NCBI GenBank assembly: GCA_021736215.1
Contig: JAIPGI010000008.1
Coordinates: forward strand, 1-52,802
From: Candidatus Altimarinota bacterium
Lineage (GTDB): Bacteria; Patescibacteriota; Gracilibacteria; UBA4473
Length of the DNA stretch: 52,802 nucleotides
Reading direction: 5' to 3'
The position numbers and the translations under genes were made by a program. This document shows positions 6,033 to 14,570 of the stretch, piece after piece. Every line of letters begins with the position of its first letter. Within the stretch, counting starts at the first letter, position 1. The notes under the pieces were generated by a model, which was not told the origin of the DNA, did not search any database, and worked only from the letters and a program-made list of their open reading frames with translations.

Positions 6033-6808
6033 TAAATTTTTTGATTGGACTCGGGGCAGTTTTTGGGGGAGCGATTTTGGGAAGCTTTACCACAATGCTT
6101 GTTCATCGATTACATTATGACGAAACAGGAATATGGGGGGGGCGTTCCCGATGTCCACAGTGTCGTCATGTTTTGGGGATTTTACAACTTATCCCTGTCT
6201 TTTCTTGGCTCTTTCAGAGAGGAAAGTGTGCTTTTTGTAAGAAAAAAATTCCATATTTTTATCCACTTACAGAACTTGTTTTTATAACGACATTCTTTCT
6301 TTTTGTACAAAAATTTTATTCAACAGATGTTTTTTATCCACTTTTAATTGCCGTATTTTTTCTATTAGTGATTTTTATCTATGATGTTCGTTTTATGGAA
6401 GTGGATCGAAGAATATCTTTTCCAGCTATAGGGTTGGCACTGATATGGTCATTTTTTAGAGAACTTTCCTTTCAAGAGTATCTCATCGGAGGAGGGATTG
6501 GGTTTTTATTTTATTTTGTACAATTTTTTTATTCAAGAAAAAAAGAGCATCCTTGGGTCGGAGAAGGGGATATAGAATTAGGTTTGCTCTGTGGACTTCT
6601 TTTGGGATGGAAGTATTTTTTAGTGATGTTGTTCCTTGCTTATATATTGGGAGTTTTTTATGCGTTACCCCTTCTTTTTTTGGGAAAAGCAAACGCCAAA
6701 ACAGCGCTTCCTATGGGAGCGTTTCTCATGCCTGCCATTCTCGCTTTTTTATATGCAGGAGAAAATATATTTTCTTGGTATATCAATATGCTTGGGATTT
6801 CATTCTAA
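6023..6808 (+). CDS. Prepilin peptidase (A24 family, PilD/GspO-like)
   Basis: A membrane aspartyl protease that cleaves and methylates type IV prepilins. Visible hallmarks are GSFTTMLVHRL near the N-terminus, the two zinc-type Cys pairs CPQC and CAFC (about residues 44-75) of the bifunctional methylase domain, a first catalytic Asp in FIYDVRF (about 120), and the second in GEGDIELG (about 181). About seven or eight hydrophobic segments are present. Length 261 is typical. It implies a type IV pilus or competence pilus elsewhere in the genome. Two degenerate 21-bp inverted repeats (6303-6323 and 6516-6536) lie inside and encode FVQKFYS and FVQFFYS. ATGs at 6023 and 6029 are both possible starts. 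Confidence 0.93.
   Translation: MPMINFLIGLGAVFGGAILGSFTTMLVHRLHYDETGIWGGRSRCPQCRHVLGILQLIPVFSWLFQRGKCAFCKKKIPYFYPLTELVFITTFFLFVQKFYSTDVFYPLLIAVFFLLVIFIYDVRFMEVDRRISFPAIGLALIWSFFRELSFQEYLIGGGIGFLFYFVQFFYSRKKEHPWVGEGDIELGLLCGLLLGWKYFLVMLFLAYILGVFYALPLLFLGKANAKTALPMGAFLMPAILAFLYAGENIFSWYINMLGISF
6303..6323. repeat. Degenerate 21-bp inverted repeat, two mismatches
   Basis: TTGTACA, AAAATTT, TATTCAA; same 7-7-7 layout as the exact copies. Confidence 0.4.
6516..6536. repeat. Degenerate 21-bp inverted repeat, two mismatches
   Basis: TTGTACA, ATTTTTT, TATTCAA; same 7-7-7 layout and the same two substitutions as the copy at 6303. Confidence 0.4.
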
Positions 6809-6856
6809 AAAAGAATCTTGATTCTTCCTTTCTGAAAAGCCAGAATAACAGCCGAA

Positions 6857-7234
6857 ATGTTCCGAAACTTTTTATTAACAGGTATCGTACTGATTTTGAG
6901 CGGAGCTATTTTGTATACGACACTTTTAAACCTTGATCCCTTGGGACAACAGAAAACAATCGCACTTTTTTCTTTTTTCATATCTGTTTTTTTTGGAGTG
7001 GGAGCTTTTTGTACTTTTTTATTTTTTTTCGGAGCAGAATTGTTCCGAGGAAGGAGACTCGCTTCGAAAGCATTTCTTGTCGCTATCCGACGAGGAATTT
7101 TGACTTCTATTTTTGTGATAGCCATCTTCGTATTGCAATACTTTCGTTTTGTTGGGATATTGGAACTGCTTCTTTTGGCAATATTTTTAGTTTTAGTGGA
7201 GCTTATTTTTACATCAGCCTCCAAAACTAACTAA
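6857..7234 (+). CDS. Four-helix membrane protein of unknown function
   Basis: A 125-residue protein with four hydrophobic segments (about residues 5-25, 36-60, 82-97 and 101-120) and a short basic cytoplasmic loop (FRGRRLASK and AIRRG). No catalytic motif or family was recognised. Small proteins of this pattern are common in Patescibacteria next to type IV pilus or cell-envelope genes, which is only a weak hint. It follows the prepilin peptidase on the same strand after 48 bases and may be cotranscribed. pyk downstream has its own promoter. Confidence 0.7.
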   Translation: MFRNFLLTGIVLILSGAILYTTLLNLDPLGQQKTIALFSFFISVFFGVGAFCTFLFFFGAELFRGRRLASKAFLVAIRRGILTSIFVIAIFVLQYFRFVGILELLLLAIFLVLVELIFTSASKTN

Positions 7235-7255
7235 AGCCACTTACAAGTTCTAGCT

Positions 7256-7284
7256 TTGCAAAGTCTAGGACACTCCTTTAAAAT
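7256..7284 (+). promoter_or_regulatory. pyk promoter
   Basis: TTGCAA, a 17-base spacer, then TAAAAT. The predicted start is only about 3 nt before the pyk ATG at 7294, so the mRNA would be nearly leaderless. Confidence 0.55.
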
Positions 7285-7293
7285 TGTTCAGAA

Positions 7294-8697
7294 ATGAGAC
7301 GAACAAAAATAGTGGCAACTATCGGTCCCAATACGGAAAGCTATGAGTCGCTCAAGGCTTTGGCATTGGCAGGAGTAAATGTGTTTCGGTTAAACTTCTC
7401 TCATGGAACACACGAATGGCACAGAAGAGTGATGGATCGTATCAAGAAATTAAATGACGATTTGGGAACGTATTTTTCGATTATGCTTGATACAAAAGGC
7501 CCAGAGATTCGTACGGGAGATCTCAAGACTCCTCGAGAATTGCGCAAAGGCGAAGAGTTGATTCTCACCGTCAATCACGAAGGATACGAAGAAGCGGGGA
7601 AGGTTTCCGTCAACTATGATGCATTTATTTGCGATGTTGAAGTAGGAGATACGATACTGGTCGATAATGGATTTATGAATCTCAAAGTGAAAGAAAAAAA
7701 AGGAAAAGATGTGATTTGCGAAATTCTAGATGGAGGAATTCTTGGTTCTAGACGACACTTGAATTTGCCAGGAAAAGATGTTTCGCTCGATTCCATAACA
7801 GAAACTGATTGGGAAGATATTCGTTTTGGAGTAGAGCAAGGGGTTGATTTTTTAGCACTATCCTTTGTTCGGCATGCAACAGAAGTGCAAACAATCAAAA
7901 AATTTCTCGAAAAGAAAAAATCATCAATGCTCGTTATCGCCAAAATAGAAACACTCGATGCGACAGAACATCTTGCTTCTATTTTTGATGCGGCAGATGG
8001 CATTATGGTGGCACGTGGAGATTTGGGGGCAGAAGTTCCTTTTATGCAGGTGCCACTTCTGCAGTGGGAGATGGCACAATTAGCGGGAAAATATAAAAAA
8101 TTCTCCATCGTAGCAACGCAAATGTTAGAGTCGATGTCCGAACATCCCATGCCAACCAGAGCCGAAGTATCAGATGTCTTTGCCGCGACATGGCAGAGGC
8201 ATGATGCGATTATGCTTTCTGGAGAAACTGCAAGCGGGAAGTATCCCATAAAAGCCGTACAGGTCATGGGAGATATCGCCGTTGAAACTGAAAATGCCTA
8301 CCTGCGAAAGCGATCAATACGAAAAATCGAACCCGATGATGAGCGAACAGAATTTTGTAAAAACGCAGGATCTGCCGCCGAAGATCTAGATGATGTGGCA
8401 GCAATTGTTGTTATCACCAAAAGCGGAAAAATGGCGAGACTCATGACGGCGTTTCGTCCCAAAGTACCAATCTTTGTCATCGCAGAAGATGCGTCTGTAT
8501 GTCGACAATCACAGATTCTCTGGGGATCCAAGACTTTTCAGGTGAAATTTTCTGATGATCCAGAGAAAACCATTGAACGAGCGGTCCATCTCCTGATTAC
8601 CGCAGATAAGGATCTCAAAGGAAAAAAATTCGTCCTTCTCTCAGATATTCTCGTCAACAAAGAAATGCGTCCGGCCGTCCAGATAAGGACATTTTGA
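7294..8697 (+). CDS. pyk: Pyruvate kinase
   Basis: Converts phosphoenolpyruvate and ADP to pyruvate and ATP. The 467-residue sequence has the family order: RRTKIVATIGPNT (N-terminus), VFRLNFSHGTH, LDTKGPEIRTG, the active-site IAKIET (about 214-219, catalytic Lys), MVARGDLGAE (about 239-248, metal and PEP binding), ATQMLESM and the C-terminal regulatory domain ending VQIRTF. Length is normal for bacterial enzymes. It ends at TGA. With ppdK further right (20738-23392) the cell can interconvert pyruvate and PEP in both directions, typical of fermentative small-genome bacteria. It has its own promoter with a very short 5' UTR. Confidence 0.97.
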   Translation: MRRTKIVATIGPNTESYESLKALALAGVNVFRLNFSHGTHEWHRRVMDRIKKLNDDLGTYFSIMLDTKGPEIRTGDLKTPRELRKGEELILTVNHEGYEEAGKVSVNYDAFICDVEVGDTILVDNGFMNLKVKEKKGKDVICEILDGGILGSRRHLNLPGKDVSLDSITETDWEDIRFGVEQGVDFLALSFVRHATEVQTIKKFLEKKKSSMLVIAKIETLDATEHLASIFDAADGIMVARGDLGAEVPFMQVPLLQWEMAQLAGKYKKFSIVATQMLESMSEHPMPTRAEVSDVFAATWQRHDAIMLSGETASGKYPIKAVQVMGDIAVETENAYLRKRSIRKIEPDDERTEFCKNAGSAAEDLDDVAAIVVITKSGKMARLMTAFRPKVPIFVIAEDASVCRQSQILWGSKTFQVKFSDDPEKTIERAVHLLITADKDLKGKKFVLLSDILVNKEMRPAVQIRTF

Positions 8698-8701
8698 CGA
8701 A

Positions 8702-8729
8702 TTGACAAAATATTATAAAAACATATAAT
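8702..8729 (+). promoter_or_regulatory. Strong sigma70-type promoter for the 8819 gene
   Basis: TTGACA, a 16-base spacer, then TATAAT: both consensus hexamers are perfect. It leaves an 80-nt leader before the ATG at 8819. Confidence 0.75.
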
Positions 8730-8818
8730 AGAAAAGTGCTATTTTACAGTATCGGATTTTTGAGAATTTGGAGAGAGGTGTAATAAATTCCATATTTAAA
8801 AACAAATCTGAGGATGTT

Positions 8819-9244
8819 ATGAAAAGGATATTATTTGTTGGTGCGGTAGTTATATTTATTGGAATTGCTTTATTGGATCCTGGACCGGAAAAATTCTTCG
8901 TGGATATTTCTGTCGTCGAAGTTGAAGTACCTAATGAAAAAATGTTAACAATGGTTTTTCAACTTATCGAAGAGCCAATTTGGTCTTTAGAAGTTCAGAA
9001 AATCTATATTCGCCAAGTTGGTGACACTTTTGAATCTGACAGCTTGTACTCTGGAGAGTTCAAGACGGTCAAGGGAGAAATTGTTAGATTCTATTTCGGC
9101 AAAGATGCCAAGTCTCATCTCAACAAGTACGATGAAGAATGGGATGTGGCAATTTCATTCAATGACTTGCGTTTTTTTAATATGGAGAAATCGGATTTTT
9201 TTACTATCTCCAAGGGTGCTCATATTTCACAAAAGAGAACTTAA
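8819..9244 (+). CDS. Hypothetical exported/anchored protein
   Basis: The ATG at 8819 is preceded by GAGG at a suitable distance and was preferred to the upstream in-frame start at 8768. The 141-residue product begins MKRILFVGAVVIFIGIALL, a signal anchor or uncleaved signal peptide. The rest is soluble and beta-rich with many charged and aromatic residues (VDISVVEVEVPNE, IWSLEVQKIYIRQVGD, EEWDVAISFNDLRFF). No family was recognised. It is transcribed from a consensus promoter, so it may be well expressed. Its 3' side is followed by a palindromic repeat pair and convergent serS. Confidence 0.7.
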   Translation: MKRILFVGAVVIFIGIALLDPGPEKFFVDISVVEVEVPNEKMLTMVFQLIEEPIWSLEVQKIYIRQVGDTFESDSLYSGEFKTVKGEIVRFYFGKDAKSHLNKYDEEWDVAISFNDLRFFNMEKSDFFTISKGAHISQKRT

Positions 9245-9318
9245 TTTGTGATTGTGAGCTTTGGGGAGGTTTTATTTTTTGCACCTCTCCACTCTCTAAG
9301 TTCTCAATCTTCCAGATG

Positions 9319-9464
9319 GTCATCCTGGCTTGTCCAGGATCTTATGTGAATTTATCGTTTGTGCTGAAAAGCCTGCCAGTGCAGAAGGGAATTATATTCA
9401 TTGCTGTTTAATTCAAGAAATTCGGATGTTCTTTCTTCACAGGATTCCAGACAAGCTGGAATGA
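9319..9464. repeat. Inverted pair of TCAT(T)CC...GGA(A)TC palindromes without a gene (MITE-like)
   Basis: The left unit is GGTCATCCTGG..CCAGGATC (9319-9341). The right unit is GATTCCAG..CTGGAATGAC (9443-9464 or so), in opposite orientation, with TCAT outermost at both ends. About 100 bases between them hold no ORF. The right unit abuts the serS stop codon. The arrangement equals that around the GIY-YIG genes at 29 and 36 kb, so this may be a non-coding derivative. Confidence 0.55.
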
Positions 9465-10724
9465 CTAAGATTTCTCAATTTTTTTGAATCCGCAGAGTGG
9501 CTGTAGGACTTTGGGGATATCGACTGATCCATCAGCATTTTGAAAGTTCTCCAATATCGCAATAAGCGGCCGACTGGAAACAGCCGTTCCATTGAGTACA
9601 TGAGCATATACAATGTCGCCGTTTTCTCGCCTGATTCGAATATTAAGCCGTCGAGACTGGAAATCCGTACAGATAGACGTTGAGGTCATCTCCCGATAGG
9701 CATTTTGTCCAGGGAGCCAAGCTTCGAGATCATACTTTTTTGCGGCAGAGTTTCCCAAGTCTCCACAACACACATTGACCACTTGGTAGTGAATACCGAG
9801 TTTTTTTAATAAATCTTCTTCGATTTCTCGAATTTCTTCATGCAATTTCTCCGCATCTTCGGGGAGACAAAAAATCACCATTTCGACTTTTTCAAACTGA
9901 TGTACACGAAAGATACCTTTCATGTCCTTTCCGTATGTCCCTGCTTCACGACGGAAACAAGGAGAATAAGATACGAATTTTTCCGGGAGAGAGGACTCTT
10001 CCAAAATTTCGTCCGCGTGGAAACTTACCATCGGCACTTCACTTGTTCCAATAAGAAAAAGTTTCTCATCTTCAGGATTGACGACATAGTTTTCATCTTT
10101 CGATAGATATCCAGTTCCATAAATAGCGTTTTCTCGTGTCAAAAAAGGCGGAATAGTAGGGGAGTATCCTCGTTTGGCTACCTCCTGAAATGCCCAAAAA
10201 ACAAGTGCTCGTTGTAATATTGCGAGCTCATTCCTCAAGTAATAAAATCGACTACCTGAGACCTTGGCGCTGCGTTCGGTATCAATGAGGTTTAATTTTT
10301 CGCCAATCTCCCAGTGTTCGAGGGGCTTGAAGGAAAACTCAGGCTTCTTCCCCTCTGTCCGAATCACGACATTATCTGCATCACTTGAACCATCAGGGGC
10401 GGAGGGATAGGGAGGATTGGGAAGTGATTCCAAAATCTCTCGTAATTGATTGTTTTTTTCTAAATCTTGTTCGAGGGACTTCCGTTCCTCGGCAATGTGT
10501 TTCATATCGGATAAAACTTTTTCTTTTTCGTTTCCAGAGAGAGAGGGAATACGTTTGGAAACTTCATTTTGTTTGGCTTTGAGGGATTCTATTTTTTGAA
10601 GACCCTCACGATGAAATTGATCAATTTTAATCAGTTCATCAATTTTTGACTCATCAACTCCTTTTCGTTTCAAACTTTTTTTAAATTCAATGGGATTGGC
10701 GCGGATGGCTTTGATATCAAGCAT
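9465..10724 (-). CDS. serS: Seryl-tRNA synthetase
   Basis: Charges tRNA-Ser (and tRNA-Sec where present). The ATG at 10724 (MLDIKAIRANP) was chosen over a TTG nine bases upstream; 419 residues, normal length. The N-terminal antiparallel coiled coil that grips the long variable arm spans about residues 28-100. The class II catalytic core has motif 2 (SPCFRREAGTYGKDMKGIFRVHQFEKVE-type arrangement, about 255-282) and motif 3 (ending SSRPLIAILEN). The motif 3 loop reads GTAVSSRPL rather than GLAVGRTL, a modest deviation. The stop codon abuts a palindromic repeat. Confidence 0.95.
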   Translation of the reverse strand: MLDIKAIRANPIEFKKSLKRKGVDESKIDELIKIDQFHREGLQKIESLKAKQNEVSKRIPSLSGNEKEKVLSDMKHIAEERKSLEQDLEKNNQLREILESLPNPPYPSAPDGSSDADNVVIRTEGKKPEFSFKPLEHWEIGEKLNLIDTERSAKVSGSRFYYLRNELAILQRALVFWAFQEVAKRGYSPTIPPFLTRENAIYGTGYLSKDENYVVNPEDEKLFLIGTSEVPMVSFHADEILEESSLPEKFVSYSPCFRREAGTYGKDMKGIFRVHQFEKVEMVIFCLPEDAEKLHEEIREIEEDLLKKLGIHYQVVNVCCGDLGNSAAKKYDLEAWLPGQNAYREMTSTSICTDFQSRRLNIRIRRENGDIVYAHVLNGTAVSSRPLIAILENFQNADGSVDIPKVLQPLCGFKKIEKS

Positions 10725-10803
10725 GACTTTCAATTTACTGTGATTATAAGAAATTTAAGGGGTATTGCAATGAATGGTCAGGTCGCGGCCTGTCCCTACA
10801 AAA

Positions 10804-10836
10804 CAAAAAAAAGGCGGACAAGTGCTTATCCGCCTT
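10804..10836 (-). terminator. Intrinsic terminator of the 10884-11591 gene
   Basis: On the minus strand, GGCGGATAAGC..TTGTCCGCC is followed by a run of T (opposite AAAAAAAA at 10805-10812). Confidence 0.75.
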
Positions 10837-10883
10837 CAATGAAACTTCTTCGCTTGTAAGCTTGTAGGCTCGTTAACTATTTC

Positions 10884-11591
10884 TTAATACCCGTAAAAGT
10901 AAAAATGCGAAAATGGTTGTTGTTTATAATTGGGATAGACTCTTTTATATGTTTTTGTCGGATAGGTGTAGGTATATTCATAAGCAATAGGCGCAATGAC
11001 TGATGGATATCGGTTGATATATTGATCCAGTTTTGGATATACCTTAATGACATTGGATTGGTAGGTATCTCCCCAGTTGTTATTTTTGTATTCTGGCACG
11101 TAAAATTCTGCCCATACTTCACTTGGGATTTTATCACTCACAACACAATCAAGAGTTCCTGCAGAACTTTCAACGCAATTTAGCCCTCGTGAATCATAAT
11201 GCCATTTCCAGGTCACATTTTGATAAGGAGTGAGAGAGGTGAAGTCGGGATAAAATTTTATTTTTTCTCCCTCGTTCACGTTTTCAACGTTTCCATATCG
11301 AACATTGGCATAACTATCAATTGTTTTATTACTCGTGATTTGAGCATAAAAAGGTTTTTTTACTTCTATTGCATAGCGATATGTTTTTACAGGCGAGAAA
11401 GCAAGACTACTTCGTTCTCCGCAACGTCCCTGATGGTATTGATATCTTTCGGAAATTTCACAGGGTTTCCGGAGAATCTCGACATAATTAATTCTCTTTT
11501 CACGTGGACATCCTTCATAATTACGATATATGGAGAATGCGGAACTTACAAAAAATGTTGGAAGAACGAGAAAGAAAAGAAACTTTTTCAT
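10884..11591 (-). CDS. Secreted Tyr-rich protein of unknown function
   Basis: The ATG at 11591 gives MKKFLFFLVLPTFFVSSAFS, a clear Sec signal peptide, and a 235-residue precursor; an upstream TTG is less likely. The mature part has five Cys (in EGCPRE, KPCEIS, GRCGER, LNCVES and LDCVVS), suggesting disulfides outside the cytoplasm. The middle segment INEGEKIKF..VTWKWHYDSRG resembles a PKD/Ig-like beta-sandwich. The C-terminal 60 residues are very rich in Tyr and Pro (YEYTYTYPTKTYKRVYPNY) and end in FYFYGY. No family was recognised. A strong terminator follows, so it forms its own unit. Confidence 0.75.
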   Translation of the reverse strand: MKKFLFFLVLPTFFVSSAFSIYRNYEGCPREKRINYVEILRKPCEISERYQYHQGRCGERSSLAFSPVKTYRYAIEVKKPFYAQITSNKTIDSYANVRYGNVENVNEGEKIKFYPDFTSLTPYQNVTWKWHYDSRGLNCVESSAGTLDCVVSDKIPSEVWAEFYVPEYKNNNWGDTYQSNVIKVYPKLDQYINRYPSVIAPIAYEYTYTYPTKTYKRVYPNYKQQPFSHFYFYGY

Positions 11592-11669
11592 GGGAAATGA
11601 TTTAGGAGTCAATCTTACTTGTAATCATTTTTACAGAGAGGTCAATATTTTCTATTCGCCCCCATTTAT

Positions 11670-11698
11670 TTGACTTTGTATAAAAAATATTATAAAAT
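11670..11698 (+). promoter_or_regulatory. Promoter of the DHH-like operon
   Basis: TTGACT, a 17-base spacer, then TAAAAT, about 20 bases before the ATG at 11719. Confidence 0.65.
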
Positions 11699-11718
11699 AT
11701 CTTATAAATCACTTTTCC

Positions 11719-13155
11719 ATGACCCTTACGACACGCGAACAAACTCTTGGATTTTTGACACGGTCAGCAAAGGTACTGCTGGTCGCCCCAGAAAGAATTG
11801 AGGCTGACGAGGCAGCTGCCGTATTTGCTTTACAAAAAATTCTCATCAAAGCCGGGAAAGAAGTACTGGCGGTAAGTACGGGGAAAGTTCCCAAAAATCT
11901 CTCATTCCTTCATGCTAACAAAGTATTTCGAGATGAGTTAGGAGAAGACGGAGATTTTGTTTTATCTATTGCGACAAACAATACCAAAGTCGACAAAGTG
12001 AAATATGTCATCAAAGAAAATTCAGTTGATGTTCTTATTTCTCCCAAAAAAGGATATTTTACCCCTTCAGATGTTTCATTTGGGCAGAGTGCAGGAAAAT
12101 TTGATGCCATTTTGGCGTTAGGAGTTGAAAGTCTAGAAAGCCTTGGAGAACTTTTTGAATCTCATACAGAACTCTTTACGACGACCCCTCTTATCAATAT
12201 ATCGGTGTCCCCTAACAATGAGTTTTTCGGGAAAGTAAATGTTGTAGATCCTTCACGTAGTTCTGTTTCTGAAATTGTATTTGAATTATTTCAAAAAGAC
12301 CAAGTCCTTCTTCCTTTGGTTGACAAGGATATTGCGACCTGTCTTTTGACAGGAATTATTGCGCGAACAGAAAGTTTCCTTGATCCAGTTACAACTCCAA
12401 CAAGTTTCGAGGCGGCGGCACTTCTCCAATCGATGGGGGCTGATCAATCAGAAATTATCGAACATATTTTTAAGAAAAAATCCCTTCCAACCCTCAAGGT
12501 TTGGGGAAGGGTTTTAGGAAATTTAGAATTAGACATGATTCATCGTATTGGGTGGTCTGCTATTTCCAAAGCAGATTTCGAACTAGCGGATGCATCTCCT
12601 GATGACACTGGTGCGATGATTGATGAACTTCTTCGTTACACCAAAGGATCAGAACTTATGGTCTTGTTCATCGAAGATAAAAAACAAACAACGATTCAAG
12701 TACGTTCCTCCAATGGAAATATTAATTTCAGTGATCTTCAGAATTTTCTAGGAGGATCAGGAAAACTTGTTCGCAACGGATTGGATTTCGAAGTAGAAAA
12801 GAAAAGTTTGGCCGAAATTCAGTATCAAATGTTGCGTTTGATGGTGGATTTCCAGAAAAAACGCCTCCAAATTCCAGCGGAGGTAGAAATTCAAAAAACG
12901 GAAATTGGGATAGACGAAACAATTCATCCCTCACAAACGGAACTTCCTCTCATGAAACGATCGGAACCCGCGGTCTCACCAACACCTCCAGCGGAGATTC
13001 CTTTTGATGCACCGATGAAGGATTGTTTGTCAGAAGGAGGTGTTCATTCGGATGTCCCTACGGGAACTCGTTCAGCAGAGATAACACTCAATCCGAATGA
13101 TTCCCATGTGCCAGACTGGCTCAAAAAATCTTTTCCGAATAACCACGTGAAATAA
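11719..13155 (+). CDS. DHH/DHHA1-type phosphoesterase-like protein, active site degenerate
   Basis: A 478-residue protein with the NrnA/RecJ-like DHH scaffold. VLLVAPERIEADEAAAVFALQKIL occupies the place of the H-x-x-x-D-x-D first motif, and PLINISVSPNNEFFG..NVVDPSRSSVSEIVFEL occupies the place of NIDHH-x-x-N..StSE. The DHH triad itself is gone (reads ISVS) and the first motif lacks His and the paired Asp. CLLTGIIARTESF matches the third motif partly. The C-terminal DHHA1-like part follows (about 310-395), then a Pro-rich tail. It is probably a non-catalytic member, perhaps nucleotide-binding. The stop overlaps the next start by one base (TAATG). Confidence 0.8.
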   Translation: MTLTTREQTLGFLTRSAKVLLVAPERIEADEAAAVFALQKILIKAGKEVLAVSTGKVPKNLSFLHANKVFRDELGEDGDFVLSIATNNTKVDKVKYVIKENSVDVLISPKKGYFTPSDVSFGQSAGKFDAILALGVESLESLGELFESHTELFTTTPLINISVSPNNEFFGKVNVVDPSRSSVSEIVFELFQKDQVLLPLVDKDIATCLLTGIIARTESFLDPVTTPTSFEAAALLQSMGADQSEIIEHIFKKKSLPTLKVWGRVLGNLELDMIHRIGWSAISKADFELADASPDDTGAMIDELLRYTKGSELMVLFIEDKKQTTIQVRSSNGNINFSDLQNFLGGSGKLVRNGLDFEVEKKSLAEIQYQMLRLMVDFQKKRLQIPAEVEIQKTEIGIDETIHPSQTELPLMKRSEPAVSPTPPAEIPFDAPMKDCLSEGGVHSDVPTGTRSAEITLNPNDSHVPDWLKKSFPNNHVK

Positions 13156-13457
13156 TGGCAGATATGTCTCTGTTACCGAAACTCATTCAAATATCAGGAG
13201 TGCTATCTCCTGAGCAAAAACGAAATTTGCTTGCCCAGTTGGCGGATTTAGATGATCGAAAAAAAGATGAAATTTATCGTATTCTAGAAGAAGAACAACA
13301 AAAAAAACATGCTCTCTATCAAGAGATGATGGATGAAAAAACAGAATTTGAAGCAACGCGGTCAACAATCGTTCGTTCTTATATTGAACGTCGAGATGGA
13401 GAATTTGAGAGTAATGAACTTTTGCATTTGGAAGAAGAATTAAAAGCTGTCGCCTAA
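13155..13457 (+). CDS. Small coiled-coil protein of unknown function
   Basis: A 100-residue, highly charged protein starting at the TAATG overlap with the DHH-like gene, and ending in another TAATG overlap. LSPEQKRNLLAQLADLDDRKKDEIYRILEEEQQKK suggests a long amphipathic helix or coiled coil. No Cys, signal peptide or membrane segment is present. No family was recognised. The tight coupling on both sides suggests it works with the DHH-like protein and the next gene. Confidence 0.75.
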   Translation: MADMSLLPKLIQISGVLSPEQKRNLLAQLADLDDRKKDEIYRILEEEQQKKHALYQEMMDEKTEFEATRSTIVRSYIERRDGEFESNELLHLEEELKAVA

Positions 13458-14002
13458 TGCCACCAAAAAATCCTATCGAAAACCAAGAATTTGAAAAATC
13501 TTCTCCGGATAAAAAGAAAGGTTTGGATACGACTTTGGATGACAACGCTAAAATGCAAAAAAAGTTGGATACTCCTCAGGTATCGGGGATCGAAAATGGC
13601 TATGGAAAATATATGGACAAAACTTTTAAGTCTAGTGGGGAAAACTTAGTCACTCACACTGAATTTCATAGAGGGAATGGAGGAAATACTGTCGGTACGA
13701 CGGAAGGACCGACGAAACTTGCTTTTGCAGAGGATCTCAAAGAAGCAAAGCAGGATGAGAAAAAAGAAATTGATGAGGCCAATAAAATTATAGACGGTGT
13801 TCTAGAAGAAGAAAAAGAAACACCACCTCAAGACCCAGAGATGGTGAATACTATCCCCGAAGCAGAGCAACCAGAACATAATCAACTCCAAAAAATAATT
13901 GATACCCATCAAGAACAAAAAGACATGTTTGCTAAACAAGAAGAGCAAATCGATAACGAGAGCCGAGAAAAACTCACGGAGAGTTTGGGAAGCATTGCTT
14001 AA
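13457..14002 (+). CDS. Disordered acidic protein of unknown function, last gene of DHH-like operon
   Basis: A 181-residue hydrophilic protein, rich in Glu, Lys, Gln, Asn and Pro, with no hydrophobic core visible in the first 90 residues. The C-terminal part (about 95-181) looks helical (EDLKEAKQDEKKEIDEANK, QLQKIIDTHQEQKDMFAKQ). It is coupled to the upstream gene by TAATG. No family was recognised. Low complexity suggests a scaffold or linker rather than an enzyme. Confidence 0.7.
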   Translation: MPPKNPIENQEFEKSSPDKKKGLDTTLDDNAKMQKKLDTPQVSGIENGYGKYMDKTFKSSGENLVTHTEFHRGNGGNTVGTTEGPTKLAFAEDLKEAKQDEKKEIDEANKIIDGVLEEEKETPPQDPEMVNTIPEAEQPEHNQLQKIIDTHQEQKDMFAKQEEQIDNESREKLTESLGSIA

Positions 14003-14039
14003 ACTTCTTGATTTGTGGTAGGGGAGGGGGAGAATTGTT

Positions 14040-14378
14040 TTACAGGGGAGATTTGAAGTCTCTACTTAACAGATGCAAATGCACATGGGGAACGACTTGT
14101 CCACCTTCTTCGTCGACATTCATATGGAGTTTATAACCCTTGAGATTCTCTTTCTCGGCTATTTCTTTTGCCACGAGAAACAATTCTCCAAAGAGTTCTA
14201 AATTATTTGCAGTTACTTCTTTGGCGGTGACTAAGTTTTCTTTGGGGATGATGATAATGTGCGTTTTAGCCTTGGGAGCAATATCCCTAAAGGCGAGAAT
14301 ACGCGCAGTCTCAAAAACTTTGTCGCAGGGAATTTCTCCTGCCACAATACGAGCGAAGATGTCAGTATCGATAAACAT
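14040..14378 (-). CDS. HIT-family (Hint-like) nucleotide hydrolase
   Basis: A 112-residue histidine-triad protein. It begins with the family pattern DIFARIVAGEIPCDKVFE, then FRDIAPKAKTHIIIIPK, and the C-terminal triad HVHLHLL (about residues 97-103), where the middle His is the nucleophile. It hydrolyses nucleoside phosphoramidates or AMP-lysine type compounds in the family. Length matches Hint. It stands alone, convergent with the DHH-like operon and downstream (on the minus strand) of tRNA-Arg. Confidence 0.93.
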   Translation of the reverse strand: MFIDTDIFARIVAGEIPCDKVFETARILAFRDIAPKAKTHIIIIPKENLVTAKEVTANNLELFGELFLVAKEIAEKENLKGYKLHMNVDEEGGQVVPHVHLHLLSRDFKSPL

Positions 14379-14490
14379 GTTTCAGAGATCAGAAAACAAA
14401 GATCAAAAAAATTGTATTGGTCTTTAAAAGAAAAAACAAAAAATTAGGGTTACTTTCCCCTCATTGGTATTTGTTTTTTGATATTTGAAA

Positions 14491-14564
14491 TGGTGCTCTT
14501 GGCAAGAATCGAACCTGCATTTATCCCTTAGGAGAGGATTGTTCTTCCATTAAACTACAAGAGC
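14491..14564 (-). tRNA. tRNA-Arg (CCT)
   Basis: The acceptor stem is GCTCTTG/CAAGAGC with encoded CCA. The anticodon arm is ATCCT-CTCCTAA-GGGAT, giving anticodon CCT for AGG codons. The T arm is GCAGG-TTCGATT-CTTGC. No structured leader of the tRNA-Phe type precedes it. Confidence 0.93.
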
Positions 14565-14570
14565 GAAAAG

